Part shown: piece by piece, positions 26,180 to 36,632 of the stretch
How the letters are laid out: each line of letters starts with the position of its first letter
How positions within the stretch are numbered: the first letter of the stretch is position 1
Assembly: GCA_027484825.1 (NCBI GenBank)
Contig: JAIXSE010000032.1
Location: forward strand, 62,001 to 126,000
Reading direction: 5' to 3'
Origin: Rubrivivax sp.
GTDB taxonomy: Bacteria; Pseudomonadota; Gammaproteobacteria; Burkholderiales; Burkholderiaceae_C
DNA length: 64,000 nucleotides
Program-made: the position numbers and the translations under genes
Notes under the pieces: model-generated
Told to the model about the DNA's origin: nothing
The model's database searches: none
Seen by the model: the letters and a program-made list of their open reading frames with translations, nothing else

Positions 26180-29100
26180 TCAGTCCGCCTGCCCCGACGC
26201 CGGATGCGCTGGCGCGACCGGATGTTCCGTCAGCCGCGTCGCCGCCACTTCCCGTGTGTCCGGCCCCGTGCCGCTGAATCGGTCCAGCGCCAGATAAATC
26301 ACCGGCGTGATGTAGAGCGTCACCGCCTGCGACAGGATCAGCCCGCCCACCACCGCCAGGCCCAGCGGCTGACGCAATTCTGCGCCCGCGCCCAACCCCA
26401 GCGCGATCGGCAGTGCGCCCATCAGTGCCGCCAGCGTCGTCATCATGATGGGCCGGAAGCGCAGGATGCAGGCCTCACGGATCGCCTCGGCCGGCGACAT
26501 GCCGCCATTGCGCTGCGCATCCAGCGCGAAGTCGATCATCATGATGGCGTTCTTCTTCACGATCCCCACCAGCATCAGGATGCCGATGGTGGCGATCACC
26601 GTCAGCTCCATGCCGGCCAGCTCCAGCGTGATCAGCGCGCCCACCGCCGCCGACGGCAGACCGGCCAGGATGGTGATCGGATGGATGTAGCTCTCATACA
26701 GCACGCCCAGCAGCACATAGATCACGGCCACCGCCAGCAGAATCAGCATCAACTGCCCGCCCTGCGAGTCCTTGAACACCGCCGCATCCCCGCCATAGCT
26801 GGTGATGATGGTGGGCGGCAGACCGATGTCCCGCGTATAGCCGTCCAACCGGCCGGTGGCTTGGCCCAGCGGCACGTCCGGCGCCAGATTGAAGCTGAGC
26901 GTGACTGCCTGCAACTGGCCCTGGTGGTTCACCGCCGTCGGACCCAGCTCGCGCTTGACGCTGGCAAAGGCCGTCAACGGCACCATCGTGTCGTTCTTGC
27001 CTCTCAGATAGATTTTGCTGAAAGCGTCCTCGCTGAGGCGGTCGCCGTCAGTGGCTTCCATGATCACCTGATAGGTGTTGCTCTCCGCATAAATGCTGGA
27101 GACCTGACGCTCACCGAAGGCGCTGTAGAGCGCATTGCGCAGGTCCTGCATCTGCACGCCCAGCAGCGTGGCGCGTTCCCGGTCGATCACCAGGTTCGCC
27201 TGCAGGCCGCGCAGTTGCGAGTCGCTGGTCACGTCGCGGAAGATCGGATCGGCCTTGAGCTTGTCCTGCAGCTTCTCGGCCCAGCTGTTGAGCTCTCCAG
27301 CGCTGACCGACTGCAGCGTGAACTGATAGCGGCTCTTGGACTGCCGCCCGCCCAACTGCAGGTTCTGCACCGGGCGCAGATAAACGGCGATGCCAGGCAC
27401 GGTACGCAGATCCTTGCGCAGCGATTCCAGCACCTGCGACATCGCCGGCCGTTCACCGCGGGGCTTGAGGTTGATGAACAGCCGCCCGGTGTTGACCTGC
27501 CCGCCGCCGCCCCCGCCGCCCACCGCGGCGGACACGCTCGCCACCGCCGGATTGTTCTTGACGATCTCCGCCACACGCTCCTGCATCACCGTCATGGCAG
27601 CGAAGGAAATGTCCTCCGAGGCTTCGGTGCTGGCCTGGATCTGGCCGATGTCTTCCTCGGGGAAGAAGCCCTTGGGGATCGCGATGTAGAGCCAGGCGCT
27701 GGCGATGAAGCTCAGCACCGCCACGCCGCCGACCAGCATGCGGTGGGTCAGGGCCCAGTCCAGCGTGCGGGTGTAGAAGTTCACCAGGCTGGTGAAACCC
27801 GCTTCGAAGGCCCGGCCCAAGGCGTTTTCCTTGGCTTCGTGATGATGCTTCAGGAAGCGGCTGCACAGCATCGGCACCAGCGTCAGCGACACCACCGCCG
27901 ACACCAGAATGGCCAGTGACACCACCACCGCAAATTCATGGAACAGCAGGCCGATCACCCCCGGCATGAAGAAGATCGGAATCAGCACCGCCACCAGCGA
28001 GATGGAGATGGACAGGATGGTGAAGGACATCTCCCGCGCACCGCGAATGGCCGCATCGAACGGCGCCATGCCGTCCTCCACATGCCGCACGATGTTCTCC
28101 AGCATCACGATGGCATCGTCCACCACCAGGCCCACCGCCAGGGTGATGCCCAGCAGGGAGATGTTGTCCAGGCTGTAGCCCAGCGCGTAGAGCAGCGTCA
28201 GCGCGCCGATCAGCGAGATCGGCAGCGACAGCGTGGGAATCAGCGTCGCCACCATGCGGCGCAGGAACAGGAAGATGACCATCACCACCAGCACGACGGT
28301 CAGCGCCAGGGTGAAGTAGACGTCGTGCAGCGACTCGCGGATCGACACCGACCGGTCATTGAGCGTGCTCATCTTGACCGAGGCCGGCAGCTGCGCCGCA
28401 AAGCGGGGCAGCATGTCCTTGACCGCATCCACCACCTTCACCGTGTTGGCATCGGGTTGACGCTGCACCGCCAGCACGATGGAGCGTTCGCCGTTGAAGT
28501 TGGAGAAGGATTTGACCGTCTCGAAGCTGTCCTGCACGTCGGCCACGTCCCGTAGGAAGACGGGGGCGCCGTTGCGCGTGGCCACCACGATGCCGCCGAA
28601 GGCCTGCGCGTCCCGCAGTTGCTTGTTGGCCTGGATGGTCAGGGTCTGCCGCGAGCCGTCCAGCGTGCCCACCGGCGTGTTGGCATTGGCGCCGCGAATG
28701 GCGGCCTGCAGTTCGTCCAGCGTGATGTTGCGCTGCTGCAGCAGCTCATTGCGGGCCTTGATGCGCACCGCATAGCGCTTCTGGCCGTAGATGGAGACCT
28801 GGGCCACGCCGTCGATGGTGGATAGGCTGGGCGTGATCAGGTTCTCCGCATAGTCGTTGAGCTCGGAGAGATTGATCGATGGAGAGGTCAGCGCCACCAG
28901 CAGCACCGGCGCATCGGCCGGATTCACCTTGCGGTAGGACGGCGGCGTGGTCATCTCGGTGGGCAGCGAGCGCAGCGCCCGGAACAGCGCGGCCTGCACG
29001 TCCACGGCGGCCGCATCGATGTCCCGGGAGGGATCGAACTCCAGCGTCAGGGAACTGTTGCCCAGGGTGTTGGTGGACGAGATGGTGGTGATGCCGGCAA

Positions 29101-29320
29101 TGGTGGAGAACTGCTTCTCCAGCGGCAGCGCCACCGACGAGGCCATCGTGTCCGGGCTCGCCCCGGCCAGCGTGGCCTGCACGTTGATGATGGGCGTGTT
29201 GTAGCTGGGCAGCGCGGCGACGGGAATCTTGCTCCACGCCGCCAGGCCGCCAATGATCAGCGCGATGTTCAGCAGCACCGTCATGACGGGCCGCCGGATG
29301 AACAGTTCGGTGAGGTTCAT
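26180..29320 (-). CDS. RND-family efflux pump, inner-membrane transporter
   Basis: A 1046-residue HAE-1/AcrB-type proton-driven exporter of the MdtB/C-like class. Features: N-terminal helix after LFIRRPVMTVLLNIALIIGG, porter loops, GITLAVGLVVDDAIVMLENI with the conserved Asp pair of TM4 near the middle, and the second half with a periplasmic loop and six terminal helices. The 10-bp gap from the upstream adaptor gene indicates an operon. ATG 29320 was chosen; upstream in-frame sequence overlaps the adaptor gene. No outer-membrane factor or regulator is present here. Confidence 0.95.
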   Translation of the reverse strand: MNLTELFIRRPVMTVLLNIALIIGGLAAWSKIPVAALPSYNTPIINVQATLAGASPDTMASSVALPLEKQFSTIAGITTISSTNTLGNSSLTLEFDPSRDIDAAAVDVQAALFRALRSLPTEMTTPPSYRKVNPADAPVLLVALTSPSINLSELNDYAENLITPSLSTIDGVAQVSIYGQKRYAVRIKARNELLQQRNITLDELQAAIRGANANTPVGTLDGSRQTLTIQANKQLRDAQAFGGIVVATRNGAPVFLRDVADVQDSFETVKSFSNFNGERSIVLAVQRQPDANTVKVVDAVKDMLPRFAAQLPASVKMSTLNDRSVSIRESLHDVYFTLALTVVLVVMVIFLFLRRMVATLIPTLSLPISLIGALTLLYALGYSLDNISLLGITLAVGLVVDDAIVMLENIVRHVEDGMAPFDAAIRGAREMSFTILSISISLVAVLIPIFFMPGVIGLLFHEFAVVVSLAILVSAVVSLTLVPMLCSRFLKHHHEAKENALGRAFEAGFTSLVNFYTRTLDWALTHRMLVGGVAVLSFIASAWLYIAIPKGFFPEEDIGQIQASTEASEDISFAAMTVMQERVAEIVKNNPAVASVSAAVGGGGGGGQVNTGRLFINLKPRGERPAMSQVLESLRKDLRTVPGIAVYLRPVQNLQLGGRQSKSRYQFTLQSVSAGELNSWAEKLQDKLKADPIFRDVTSDSQLRGLQANLVIDRERATLLGVQMQDLRNALYSAFGERQVSSIYAESNTYQVIMEATDGDRLSEDAFSKIYLRGKNDTMVPLTAFASVKRELGPTAVNHQGQLQAVTLSFNLAPDVPLGQATGRLDGYTRDIGLPPTIITSYGGDAAVFKDSQGGQLMLILLAVAVIYVLLGVLYESYIHPITILAGLPSAAVGALITLELAGMELTVIATIGILMLVGIVKKNAIMMIDFALDAQRNGGMSPAEAIREACILRFRPIMMTTLAALMGALPIALGLGAGAELRQPLGLAVVGGLILSQAVTLYITPVIYLALDRFSGTGPDTREVAATRLTEHPVAPAHPASGQAD

Positions 29321-29330
29321 GCCGGGCCTC

Positions 29331-30653
29331 TCATTCGCCGCTGGCGTCGGCCTTGCCGGCCCCGGAGGCAGCTGCCACGCGGGTGCCGGCAGCGGCGGAT
29401 GCCTCTGCCTGCTGGCGGGCTGCCGCGGCGGGGTCCACGGCCGCGGGCTGGGTCCGCACCGGCACGCCGGGGCGAAGATTCTGCTTGCCGTCCAGCACCA
29501 CGGTCGCGCCCGGCTCCACGCCGTCCACCACCGCCATCTCGCCGAAGACATAGCGCAGGCGCACGGTCTTGAGCTGGGCCGTCTTGTCCGGGCTCACCAC
29601 GTACACCTGGCGGTCGGTGCCGCGCAGGATGATGGCGGCTTGCGGAATCACCACCGCATTCTTGATGCTGCGCAGCAGCATGCGCACCCGCAGATACTGG
29701 CCGGGCCAGAGCTTTTGCTGCTTGTTCTCGAATTCAGCCTTGAGCTTGATGGTGCCGGTGCTGGCATCCACCAAGTTGTCCACGAAGATCAGCTTGCCGC
29801 GGGCCACCGGCTCCGTCTTGGCGCCGGTCTTGCCGCTGTCGATGCCGGCCTGCATCACCAGCACCTCCGGCGGTGTGGGCCGGGCACCATCGGCACCGGG
29901 CCGCATGGCTTCCAGCACCGGGGCCAGCTCGGTCTCGGGCAGGTTGAAGGTGATGCCAACCGGGTCGATCTGCACGATGTTCACCAGCGGCGTGCCGGTG
30001 GCACTGGCCTGCACCAGGCTGCCCGGCCAGACATTGACCGCACCGGCGCGGCCGCTGAAGGGGGCGCGGATCTCGTTGTAGCTCACCGCGACCTGCGCGG
30101 ACTGCACGGCGGCTTCATCGGCGGTGACCAGGCTGCGGCCCCCCTCCAGATTGGCCAGGGCCGTGTCCAGCGCACTTTGCGAGACGAATTTCTGATCCAC
30201 CAATTCCTTGGCGCGGTCGTATTGGCGCTGCAGATCCGCCAGGGCCGCCTTGTCGCGCGCCAGTTGAGCGCGGGCCTTGTCGAGATTGGCGCGGTCGGCC
30301 CGTGCGTCGAAGCGGAACAGCAGTTGGCCCTTGGTCACCGACTGGCCGTCCTTCACCAGCACATCCTGCACAGTGCTGGTGGTCTGGGGCCGGATATCGA
30401 CCTGGTTCAGGGCCGCCACCGTACCGCTGGCTTCCACCACCACCGGCACGTCCTGCTGGCGAGCGGTCACCACGCCCACGGTCTGCATGCCTGCGGCACC
30501 CGATGCACCCGGTGCCCGCCCGCCCGGCGCTGCTGACGAGCCCTGGCCCGCCTGGCCTTGTGTGGACTGAGCGCCGCGGGATTTCCACCCCCATGCGCCG
30601 CCGGCGAGCAGCAGAACAATGATCAGCGACAGGACAACAGGCTTGCGGCGCAT
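29331..30653 (-). CDS. RND efflux periplasmic adaptor (membrane fusion protein)
   Basis: A 440-residue adaptor that bridges the RND pump and an outer-membrane channel. A single N-terminal anchor (VVLSLIIVLLLAGGAWGW), lipoyl halves (VVVEASGTVAALNQVDIRPQ and YNEIRAPFSGRAGAV), a coiled-coil hairpin between them, a beta-barrel and a C-terminal domain with an Ala-rich tail are visible. It is the promoter-proximal gene. The gap upstream (30654-30938) holds its promoter region, where I could not pick out a clear operator. Confidence 0.93.
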   Translation of the reverse strand: MRRKPVVLSLIIVLLLAGGAWGWKSRGAQSTQGQAGQGSSAAPGGRAPGASGAAGMQTVGVVTARQQDVPVVVEASGTVAALNQVDIRPQTTSTVQDVLVKDGQSVTKGQLLFRFDARADRANLDKARAQLARDKAALADLQRQYDRAKELVDQKFVSQSALDTALANLEGGRSLVTADEAAVQSAQVAVSYNEIRAPFSGRAGAVNVWPGSLVQASATGTPLVNIVQIDPVGITFNLPETELAPVLEAMRPGADGARPTPPEVLVMQAGIDSGKTGAKTEPVARGKLIFVDNLVDASTGTIKLKAEFENKQQKLWPGQYLRVRMLLRSIKNAVVIPQAAIILRGTDRQVYVVSPDKTAQLKTVRLRYVFGEMAVVDGVEPGATVVLDGKQNLRPGVPVRTQPAAVDPAAAARQQAEASAAAGTRVAAASGAGKADASGE

Positions 30654-30938
30654 GCTTAGACTTTCTCCAACGACGGCTGGCAGGGCGCGAAAGCTTAGGG
30701 CAGCGTTTGCTGACCATTGTTTCGGTTCCGTTAATGACCGGATTGTCCCGGTGAACCTGTGCGATTGGAGCGAGCCGTTGTCCGGCAGCGGGAAGTTTTC
30801 GCAGGCGCGGGGGTGCCGGACGTCATGTTGGTGCGGCTTGTCCGAAGCGGCGTGAAGGTGTTTGCGCTGCGGCGTCGCGACCTGGCTCCGTGTCACCGAG
30901 GTGTCATGAAGCGACAGTGACGCGCGCTGCCGCGCCCA

Positions 30939-31886
30939 TCAGCGCTGCGCGTTCAATGCGACGGCCAGTGCCGCCCCCACCTTGGCGTTGTGCTTGACCA
31001 GTGCAATGTTGGTGGCCAGGCTGGCGCCGCCGCTCAGGTCCTTGATGCGAGCCAGCAGGTAGGGCGTGACCGCCTTGCCGGTGATGCCGCCGGCCTGCGC
31101 TTCCGCCAGCGCCTGCTCGATGAAGCCCTGGATGCGCACTGCGGGCATCTCGTCGGAGACCGGCACCGGATTGCTGATCACCACGCCCCCATTCAGACCC
31201 AGGGTCCATTTGGTGCGCAGGAAAGCGGCCTGCTGCGCTGCATCATCCATGCGGAAGTCCGCCTTCAGGCCGCTGTCCCGCGTGTAGAAGGCGGCGAAGT
31301 TGTCCTGGCCGACCGACAGCACCGGCACGCCATGCGTCTCCAGGTATTCCAGGGTCAGCGGCAGGTCCAGGATGCTCTTGGCCCCGGCGCACACCACGGC
31401 CACCGGGGTGCGTGCCAGTTCCTGCAGGTCGGCGGAGATGTCGAAAGAGGTCTCGGCGCCGCGGTGCACGCCGCCAATGCCGCCGGTGACAAACACTTCG
31501 ATGCCGGCCAGGTGGGCGCAGATCATGGTGGCCGCGACGGTGGTGGCGCCGATGCGGCCGGTGCTCAGGGCATACGGCAGGTCCCGGCGGCTGAGCTTCA
31601 TCGCGTCCGGCGAGCGGCCCAGCAGCTCCAGTTGTGCGTCATCCAGGCCGATGCGGATGCGGCCGTCCAGCACGGCAATGGTGGCGGGCACGGCGCCATG
31701 CTCGCGAATGATGGCTTCCACGTCGCGCGCGGTCTGCACGTTCTGCGGATAGGGCATGCCATGCGAAATGATGGTGGATTCCAGCGCCACGATCGGACGA
31801 CCGGCATCACGCGCCGCAGCCACTTCGGGCGAGAAGGCGATCAGGGCCTGGGCGTCAGGGCGGGTGAGGAGCGTGGAAGCAGTCAT
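30939..31886 (-). CDS. psuG: Pseudouridine-5'-phosphate glycosidase
   Basis: Cleaves the C-C bond of pseudouridine phosphate to uracil and ribose-5-phosphate. Family landmarks: ALESTIISHGMPYPQN, GATTVAATMICAHLAGIEVFVTGGIGGVHRG, VCAGAKSILDLPLTLEYLETHGVPV and the SNPVPV segment. Length 315 fits. It lies 76 bp downstream of the pseudouridine kinase gene on the same strand, completing a two-step salvage pathway. Confidence 0.95.
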   Translation of the reverse strand: MTASTLLTRPDAQALIAFSPEVAAARDAGRPIVALESTIISHGMPYPQNVQTARDVEAIIREHGAVPATIAVLDGRIRIGLDDAQLELLGRSPDAMKLSRRDLPYALSTGRIGATTVAATMICAHLAGIEVFVTGGIGGVHRGAETSFDISADLQELARTPVAVVCAGAKSILDLPLTLEYLETHGVPVLSVGQDNFAAFYTRDSGLKADFRMDDAAQQAAFLRTKWTLGLNGGVVISNPVPVSDEMPAVRIQGFIEQALAEAQAGGITGKAVTPYLLARIKDLSGGASLATNIALVKHNAKVGAALAVALNAQR

Positions 31887-31962
31887 GGGGCGCTTTCGGT
31901 GAAAGGAGTGGGAGGCGGGTGAAAGCCCGGCAGGCGTTCAGGGCCTTCAGGGTGTCCAGGGT

Positions 31963-33048
31963 TCAGGTCAGCAGAGCCGGACTCAGGTCCCGGCTGACCG
32001 TGGCATCGGTCTGCAAGGTCAGGGCGGCCATCGAGAGTCCCAGCTTGCAGGCGGCGCGCAGGTCGTCCGGCTGGCCGTGCAAGGCCGCCACGAGGCCGGC
32101 TGACAGGGCGTCCCCGGCGCCGGTGACCTCGCGCATCCGGCTGCGCGGCACCTTGGGCGCGGCCAGCGACTGCAGCGTGTCCCCGTCGCTGAAACGCACG
32201 CCCTGGGCGCCGTCGCTCATCACCAGTCGCCGCAGGCCGCGGGACCGCAGCGTCAGCCAGGCATCGCGCAGCGCGCTGTCGGTCTCCAGCGGATGCGCCA
32301 TCAGCGCCGAGAGTTCAGTGCGATTGAGCACCAGCAGGTCGATGCCTTCCAGCGTCTGTCCCAGCCGCTGCATCTTGGGGGCCGACACGGCCACCACCAC
32401 CAGATGCTGCTGGCGCGCCTTGGCTTCCTCTTGCAGCAGCGCCAGCGATGGGGCGGGCAGGTTCAGGTCGGCCACCAGCCAGCGTGCGGCGGCGCGCTGG
32501 GGGGCGCAGCGGCGGATGAAATCGGTGTCCAGCCGGTCGGTCAGCGCCATGTCGGCCATGGCCAGCATCAGGTCCCCCTGCTCGTCCAGCACGGCGGTGT
32601 AGCTGCCGGTGGGCGCATCGGCGGCCTGGACGCAGCCGGAACAGTCCACGCCCAGCGTCTGCAATTCCGCCAGCAGCGCCTGCCCGGCGGCATCCCGCCC
32701 AACGGCGGTCAGCAGATGGACCGGGAGGCCCAGCCGGGCCAGGTTCTCCGCGATGTTGCGGGCCACGCCACCCGGCGACTCGAACTGGCGGGCCGGATTG
32801 GAGCTGCCCATGCGAGGCGCTTCCAGAGAGCGCAGCTTGCGGTCCAGGTTGGTGCCGCCTATGCAGACCACCGGCTGGCGGCTGGGCAGCACATAGGCGC
32901 GGCCCAGGATGCGGCCTTCCTTGACCAACTGGGCCAGATGACCCGCCACCGCGGAGCGTGAGAGGCCCAGCGCCTCCCCCAGCGCCTGCTGGGTGATGAA
33001 GGGATTGGCTTCGACCAGGGCAAGCAGCTGGTCCTTGGAACTGTTCAT
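31963..33048 (-). CDS. psuK: Pseudouridine kinase with N-terminal winged-helix domain (PfkB family)
   Basis: Residues 1-55 form a winged HTH (LLALVEANPFITQQALGEALGLSRSAVAGHLAQLVKEGRI), followed by a PfkB sugar kinase: FESPGGVARNIAENLARLG near the substrate site and VTGAGDALSAG containing the catalytic Asp. It phosphorylates pseudouridine for PsuG. The DNA-binding domain suggests autoregulation, and a palindrome lies directly upstream at 33061-33090. Length is 361 residues. Confidence 0.92.
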   Translation of the reverse strand: MNSSKDQLLALVEANPFITQQALGEALGLSRSAVAGHLAQLVKEGRILGRAYVLPSRQPVVCIGGTNLDRKLRSLEAPRMGSSNPARQFESPGGVARNIAENLARLGLPVHLLTAVGRDAAGQALLAELQTLGVDCSGCVQAADAPTGSYTAVLDEQGDLMLAMADMALTDRLDTDFIRRCAPQRAAARWLVADLNLPAPSLALLQEEAKARQQHLVVVAVSAPKMQRLGQTLEGIDLLVLNRTELSALMAHPLETDSALRDAWLTLRSRGLRRLVMSDGAQGVRFSDGDTLQSLAAPKVPRSRMREVTGAGDALSAGLVAALHGQPDDLRAACKLGLSMAALTLQTDATVSRDLSPALLT

Positions 33049-33060
33049 CCGGCGATTCTA

Positions 33061-33090
33061 GACACTTGTTTGCTGCAAAAGACAAATGTC
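33061..33090 (-). promoter_or_regulatory. Palindrome just upstream of psuK, possible operator
   Basis: GACACTTGT and ACAAATGTC form a nine-base inverted repeat (one mismatch) with twelve bases between them, 13 bp before the psuK start. The HTH-bearing PsuK itself is a plausible binder. The rest of 33049-33319 is AT-richer promoter DNA for psuK and the divergent chemoreceptor. Confidence 0.45.
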
Positions 33091-33319
33091 CTTGCTGCCG
33101 GAAAGTGTGAATTGCTGACACTGTAAGTTTGTCGATTCTCAAAGCAGAGGACAGGCTGAGTTCCGTTGCGCACGGCGTTGGCATACCCTTGTTAACTGCT
33201 GAAACAAAAATGCCAGCCTTTGTGTAGGCGTCCTCCCGTTTCAGCACTGCTGCGGGCACCCGCTGCCAGGTGGCCCCCCGGGCGGACAGCCGACTGCATC
33301 CACCACAAGGAGAACTCTG

Positions 33320-34870
33320 ATGCGCCAAAACCTGCCGGTGACCCAACAGGCCTATGACATTCCGGACGACTCCACGCTCATGTCCACCACGGACACCAAG
33401 AGCTTCATCCGCTATGCCAACGAGGCCTTCATCGAGGCCAGCGGCTACAGCTCGGAGGAACTGGCGGGGCAGCCGCACAACATGATTCGCCATCCCGACA
33501 TGCCGCCGGAGGCCTTCCGCGACATGTGGGCCACGCTCCAGGCGGGGCAGAGCTGGACGGGGCTGGTGAAGAACCGCCGCAAGAACGGGGACCATTACTG
33601 GGTGCGGGCCAATGCCACGCCCATCCTGCGCAACGACCGGCCCATCGCCTTCATGTCGGTGCGCACCAAGCCCTCGGCGGAAGAAGTGGCCGGCGCGGAA
33701 GCGCTCTACAAGGACATGCGCGAGGGCAAGGCCAAGGGCGTGCGCTTCCACCAGGGCGTGGTGCTGCGCAGCGGACTGGCCGCGCTGAGCAATTGGCGCA
33801 AAACCCTGCCGGTGCGCTGGCGGCTGCGCCTGCCGATGCTGGTGCTGCTGCTGCTGGCCGTGGCGGCGCAACTGGCCAGTGCGGCCAGCCTCACCGCGTC
33901 GCTGGGCTGGACTGCGGCGCTGGTGCTGGTCGGCATCGCCGCCCTGGCTTTTGTGGAGCAGCAGGTCATCGGTCCGGTGCAGACCCTGGCCGAACATGCC
34001 CGACGGGTGGCCGGGGGCGATTCGCGGGAAGGTGTCAATTTTGACCGGGTCGACGAAATCGGCATGGCGCTGCGCTCGGTCAATCAGCTGGGGCTGATGT
34101 TCCGCTGGGTCATCGACGACATTGCGGACCAGGTGGTGACGGTGAAGTCCTCCAGCGGCCATCTGGTCACCGGCAACAACGAGATCAGCGCCCGCACCGA
34201 GCAGGCCGCCGCCAGCCTGGAAGAGACAGCCGCCTCCATGGAGCAGATGAGTGCCACCGTCAAGAGCAATGCCGACGCCGCCAAGCAGGCGGAGGAACTG
34301 GCGGTGCAGGCCACCGCAGCGGCGACTCAGGGCGGCGATGTGGTGCGGGAGGTCAACACCACCATGGACGGCATCACCGCCTCCAGCAAGCGGATCGGCG
34401 ACATCATCGGCGTCATCGACGGCATCGCCTTCCAGACCAACATCCTGGCGCTGAATGCAGCGGTGGAAGCGGCCCGTGCGGGAGAGCAGGGGCGGGGCTT
34501 TGCCGTGGTGGCGGGGGAAGTGCGCAGCCTGGCGCAGCGCAGCGCCGAGGCCGCACGCGAGATCAAGACCTTGATCGGCGACAGCGTGGAGCGGGTCGAA
34601 GCCGGCGGGCGGCAGGTGCATGAGGCCAGCCGCGCCATGAACGACATCGTGCAGCAGATCCAGCGGGTGAGCGGGCTGATCTCGTCCATCGGCCATGCCA
34701 CGCGTGAGCAGGCCTCCGGCATTGCGCAGGTCAGCGCCGCCGTCAGCGACCTGGACAAGACGACTCAGCAGAACGCCGCACTGGTGCAGCAGTCCGCCGG
34801 CGCCAGCGACAGCCTGGAGAAGCAGGCCACCCAGCTGGTGCAGGCGGTGTCGGTGTTCCGCCTGAGCTGA
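33320..34870 (+). CDS. Methyl-accepting chemotaxis protein with PAS domain (Aer-like)
   Basis: A 516-residue energy/redox sensor. Residues about 15-125 form a PAS domain ([22 protein letters not shown], then [13 protein letters not shown] and [14 protein letters not shown]), as in Aer. A pair of hydrophobic segments near 165-210 anchors it without a large periplasmic domain. A HAMP-like linker follows, then the signalling domain with [26 protein letters not shown] 33320 has AAGGAG upstream. No che genes are nearby. Confidence 0.93.
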   Translation: MRQNLPVTQQAYDIPDDSTLMSTTDTKSFIRYANEAFIEASGYSSEELAGQPHNMIRHPDMPPEAFRDMWATLQAGQSWTGLVKNRRKNGDHYWVRANATPILRNDRPIAFMSVRTKPSAEEVAGAEALYKDMREGKAKGVRFHQGVVLRSGLAALSNWRKTLPVRWRLRLPMLVLLLLAVAAQLASAASLTASLGWTAALVLVGIAALAFVEQQVIGPVQTLAEHARRVAGGDSREGVNFDRVDEIGMALRSVNQLGLMFRWVIDDIADQVVTVKSSSGHLVTGNNEISARTEQAAASLEETAASMEQMSATVKSNADAAKQAEELAVQATAAATQGGDVVREVNTTMDGITASSKRIGDIIGVIDGIAFQTNILALNAAVEAARAGEQGRGFAVVAGEVRSLAQRSAEAAREIKTLIGDSVERVEAGGRQVHEASRAMNDIVQQIQRVSGLISSIGHATREQASGIAQVSAAVSDLDKTTQQNAALVQQSAGASDSLEKQATQLVQAVSVFRLS

Positions 34871-34879
34871 GTGACTTGC

Positions 34880-34929
34880 CCGCCGGTCCCCTCCCGCGCA
34901 TGGGTGTGCACGGAAAGGGGCCGCGGCGG
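34880..34929. terminator. Hairpin between convergent chemoreceptor and aldehyde dehydrogenase genes
   Basis: CCGCCGGTCCCCT at 34880 and the segment AGGGGCCGCGGCGG at 34916 can pair with a small bulge. It fills the 61-bp gap between two stops. No T-run follows, so termination is only likely, not proven. Confidence 0.35.
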
Positions 34930-34931
34930 CG

Positions 34932-36452
34932 TCAGAAGAAGCCGAGCTTCTTCGGCGAATAGCTCACCAGCAGGTTCTTGGTCTGCTGGTAGTGGTCCAG
35001 CATCATCTTGTGGGTCTCGCGACCGATGCCGGATTCCTTGTAGCCGCCGAAAGTGGCGTGCGCCGGATAGGCGTGATAGCAATTGGTCCAGACCCGGCCC
35101 GCCTGGATGGCGCGGCCCATGCGGAAGGCGGTGTTGATGTCCCGCGACCATACGCCCGCGCCCAGCCCGTAAGGCGTGTCGTTGGCAATCGCCAGCGCCT
35201 CCTCCTCGGTCTTGAAGGTGGTGACCGCCAGCACCGGGCCGAAGATCTCCTCCCGGAAGACGCGCATCTGGTTGTTGCCCTTGAAGAGCGTCGGCTGGAT
35301 GTAATAGCCGCCGGCCAAGTCCCCGCCCAGCTGCGCCCGGCCGCCGCCGATCAGGCACTGCGCGCCTTCCTGCTTGCCGATCTCCAGATAGGACAGGATC
35401 TTGTCCAGCTGCATGGACGAGGCCTGCGCGCCCATCATCGTGTCGGTGTCCAGCGGGTTGCCCTGGCGGATGGCCTTGACCCGGTCAATCGCGCGGGCGA
35501 TGAACTGGTCGTAGATCGACTCATGAATCAGCGCACGCGACGGGCAGGTGCAGACCTCGCCCTGGTTGAAGGCGAACAGCACCAGGCCTTCGATGGCCTT
35601 GTCCAGCAGGTCGTCGTCCTGGGCGGCGATGTCGGCGAAGAAGATGTTGGGACTCTTGCCGCCCAGCTCGAGCGTGGCCGGAATCAGGTTGGTCGCGGCC
35701 GCTTGGGCGATGACGCGACCGGTGGCGGTCGAGCCGGTGAAGGCCACCTTGGCGATGCGCTTGCTCTGCGCCAGCGGCATGCCCGCTTCCTTGCCGTAGC
35801 CGTTGACGATGTTGAGCACGCCGGGGGGCAGCAAGTCTGCAATCAGCTCGGCCATCAACAGGATGCTGACCGGTGTCGATTCCGCCGGCTTGAGCACCAC
35901 GCAGTTGCCCGCGCCCAGGGCCGGCGCCAGCTTCCAGGCGGCCATCAGTAGCGGGAAGTTCCACGGGATGATCTGGCCCACCACGCCCAGCGGCTCGTGG
36001 AAGTGATAGGCCACGGTGTGCGGATCGATCTCGCTGAGCGCGCCTTCCTGCGCCCGCAGGCATCCGGCGAAGTAGCGGAAATGATCCACGGCCAGCGGTA
36101 CGTCGGCATTGAGCGTCTCGCGCATCGGCTTGCCGTTGTCCACGGTTTCGGCATAGGCCAGGCGTTCCAGGTTCTGCTCGATCCTGTCGGCGATGCGCAG
36201 CAGCACATTGGCCCGCTCGGCGGCTGGTGTGGCGCCCCACTTCGCGGCGGCGGCGTGGGCGGCATCCAGGGCCAGTTCGATGTCCGCGGCGCTGGAGCGG
36301 GCGGCCTGGGTGTAGACCTTGCCGCTGATCGGCGTGATCACATCGAAATACTGGCCTTCCACCGGGGCCACCCAACGGCCTCCGATGAAGTTGTCATAGC
36401 GCGGCTTGAACGACACCAAGGCGCCTTCTTGATGAGGCTGGGCATAGATCAT
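34932..36452 (-). CDS. NAD-dependent aldehyde dehydrogenase
   Basis: A 506-residue enzyme oxidising an aldehyde, probably acetaldehyde or a related product, with NAD+. Visible are the FTGSTATGR nucleotide loop, [12 protein letters not shown] with the general-base Glu, and the catalytic Cys in [15 protein letters not shown]. The sequence resembles the ExaC/AldB-type class used in ethanol oxidation. ATG 36452 is preceded by GGAGA. The promoter upstream is a sigma-54 type and the divergent AcoR-type gene is the likely activator. Confidence 0.94.
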   Translation of the reverse strand: MIYAQPHQEGALVSFKPRYDNFIGGRWVAPVEGQYFDVITPISGKVYTQAARSSAADIELALDAAHAAAAKWGATPAAERANVLLRIADRIEQNLERLAYAETVDNGKPMRETLNADVPLAVDHFRYFAGCLRAQEGALSEIDPHTVAYHFHEPLGVVGQIIPWNFPLLMAAWKLAPALGAGNCVVLKPAESTPVSILLMAELIADLLPPGVLNIVNGYGKEAGMPLAQSKRIAKVAFTGSTATGRVIAQAAATNLIPATLELGGKSPNIFFADIAAQDDDLLDKAIEGLVLFAFNQGEVCTCPSRALIHESIYDQFIARAIDRVKAIRQGNPLDTDTMMGAQASSMQLDKILSYLEIGKQEGAQCLIGGGRAQLGGDLAGGYYIQPTLFKGNNQMRVFREEIFGPVLAVTTFKTEEEALAIANDTPYGLGAGVWSRDINTAFRMGRAIQAGRVWTNCYHAYPAHATFGGYKESGIGRETHKMMLDHYQQTKNLLVSYSPKKLGFF

Positions 36453-36490
36453 GGACTGTCTCCGTGGTCGGTTGATGGACGAGGGTGTCA

Positions 36491-36508
36491 TTGCAGACAC
36501 CGTGCCAA
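36491..36508 (-). promoter_or_regulatory. Sigma-54 (-24/-12) promoter for the aldehyde dehydrogenase
   Basis: On the reverse strand TTGGCACGGTGTCTGCAA matches the sigma-54 consensus TGGCACG-N4-TTGC except for one base. It lies about 40 bp before the aldehyde dehydrogenase start, leaving a short untranslated leader. This fits control by the sigma-54 activator encoded next door. Confidence 0.72.
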
Positions 36509-36632
36509 CGGCGACTGACCGGGACCAGCGCTCCCGTTCCAGCGTAAATCCGCCGGAACCCGGTTCAAGCGGGCGTCGGTTCTGCGTAAAGCCTCTTCCC
36601 ATCCGGCGCGGGACGGTAGAGGATGCGCAGGC

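Noticed and set aside
25964-27919. Forward open frame of 651 codons opposite the RND pump
   Set aside because: Gln/His/Arg-rich antisense translation of a clearly conserved RND gene.
26180-30653. Complete tripartite efflux operon with outer-membrane factor and regulator
   Set aside because: Only the RND pump and adaptor are present; neighbours are unrelated.
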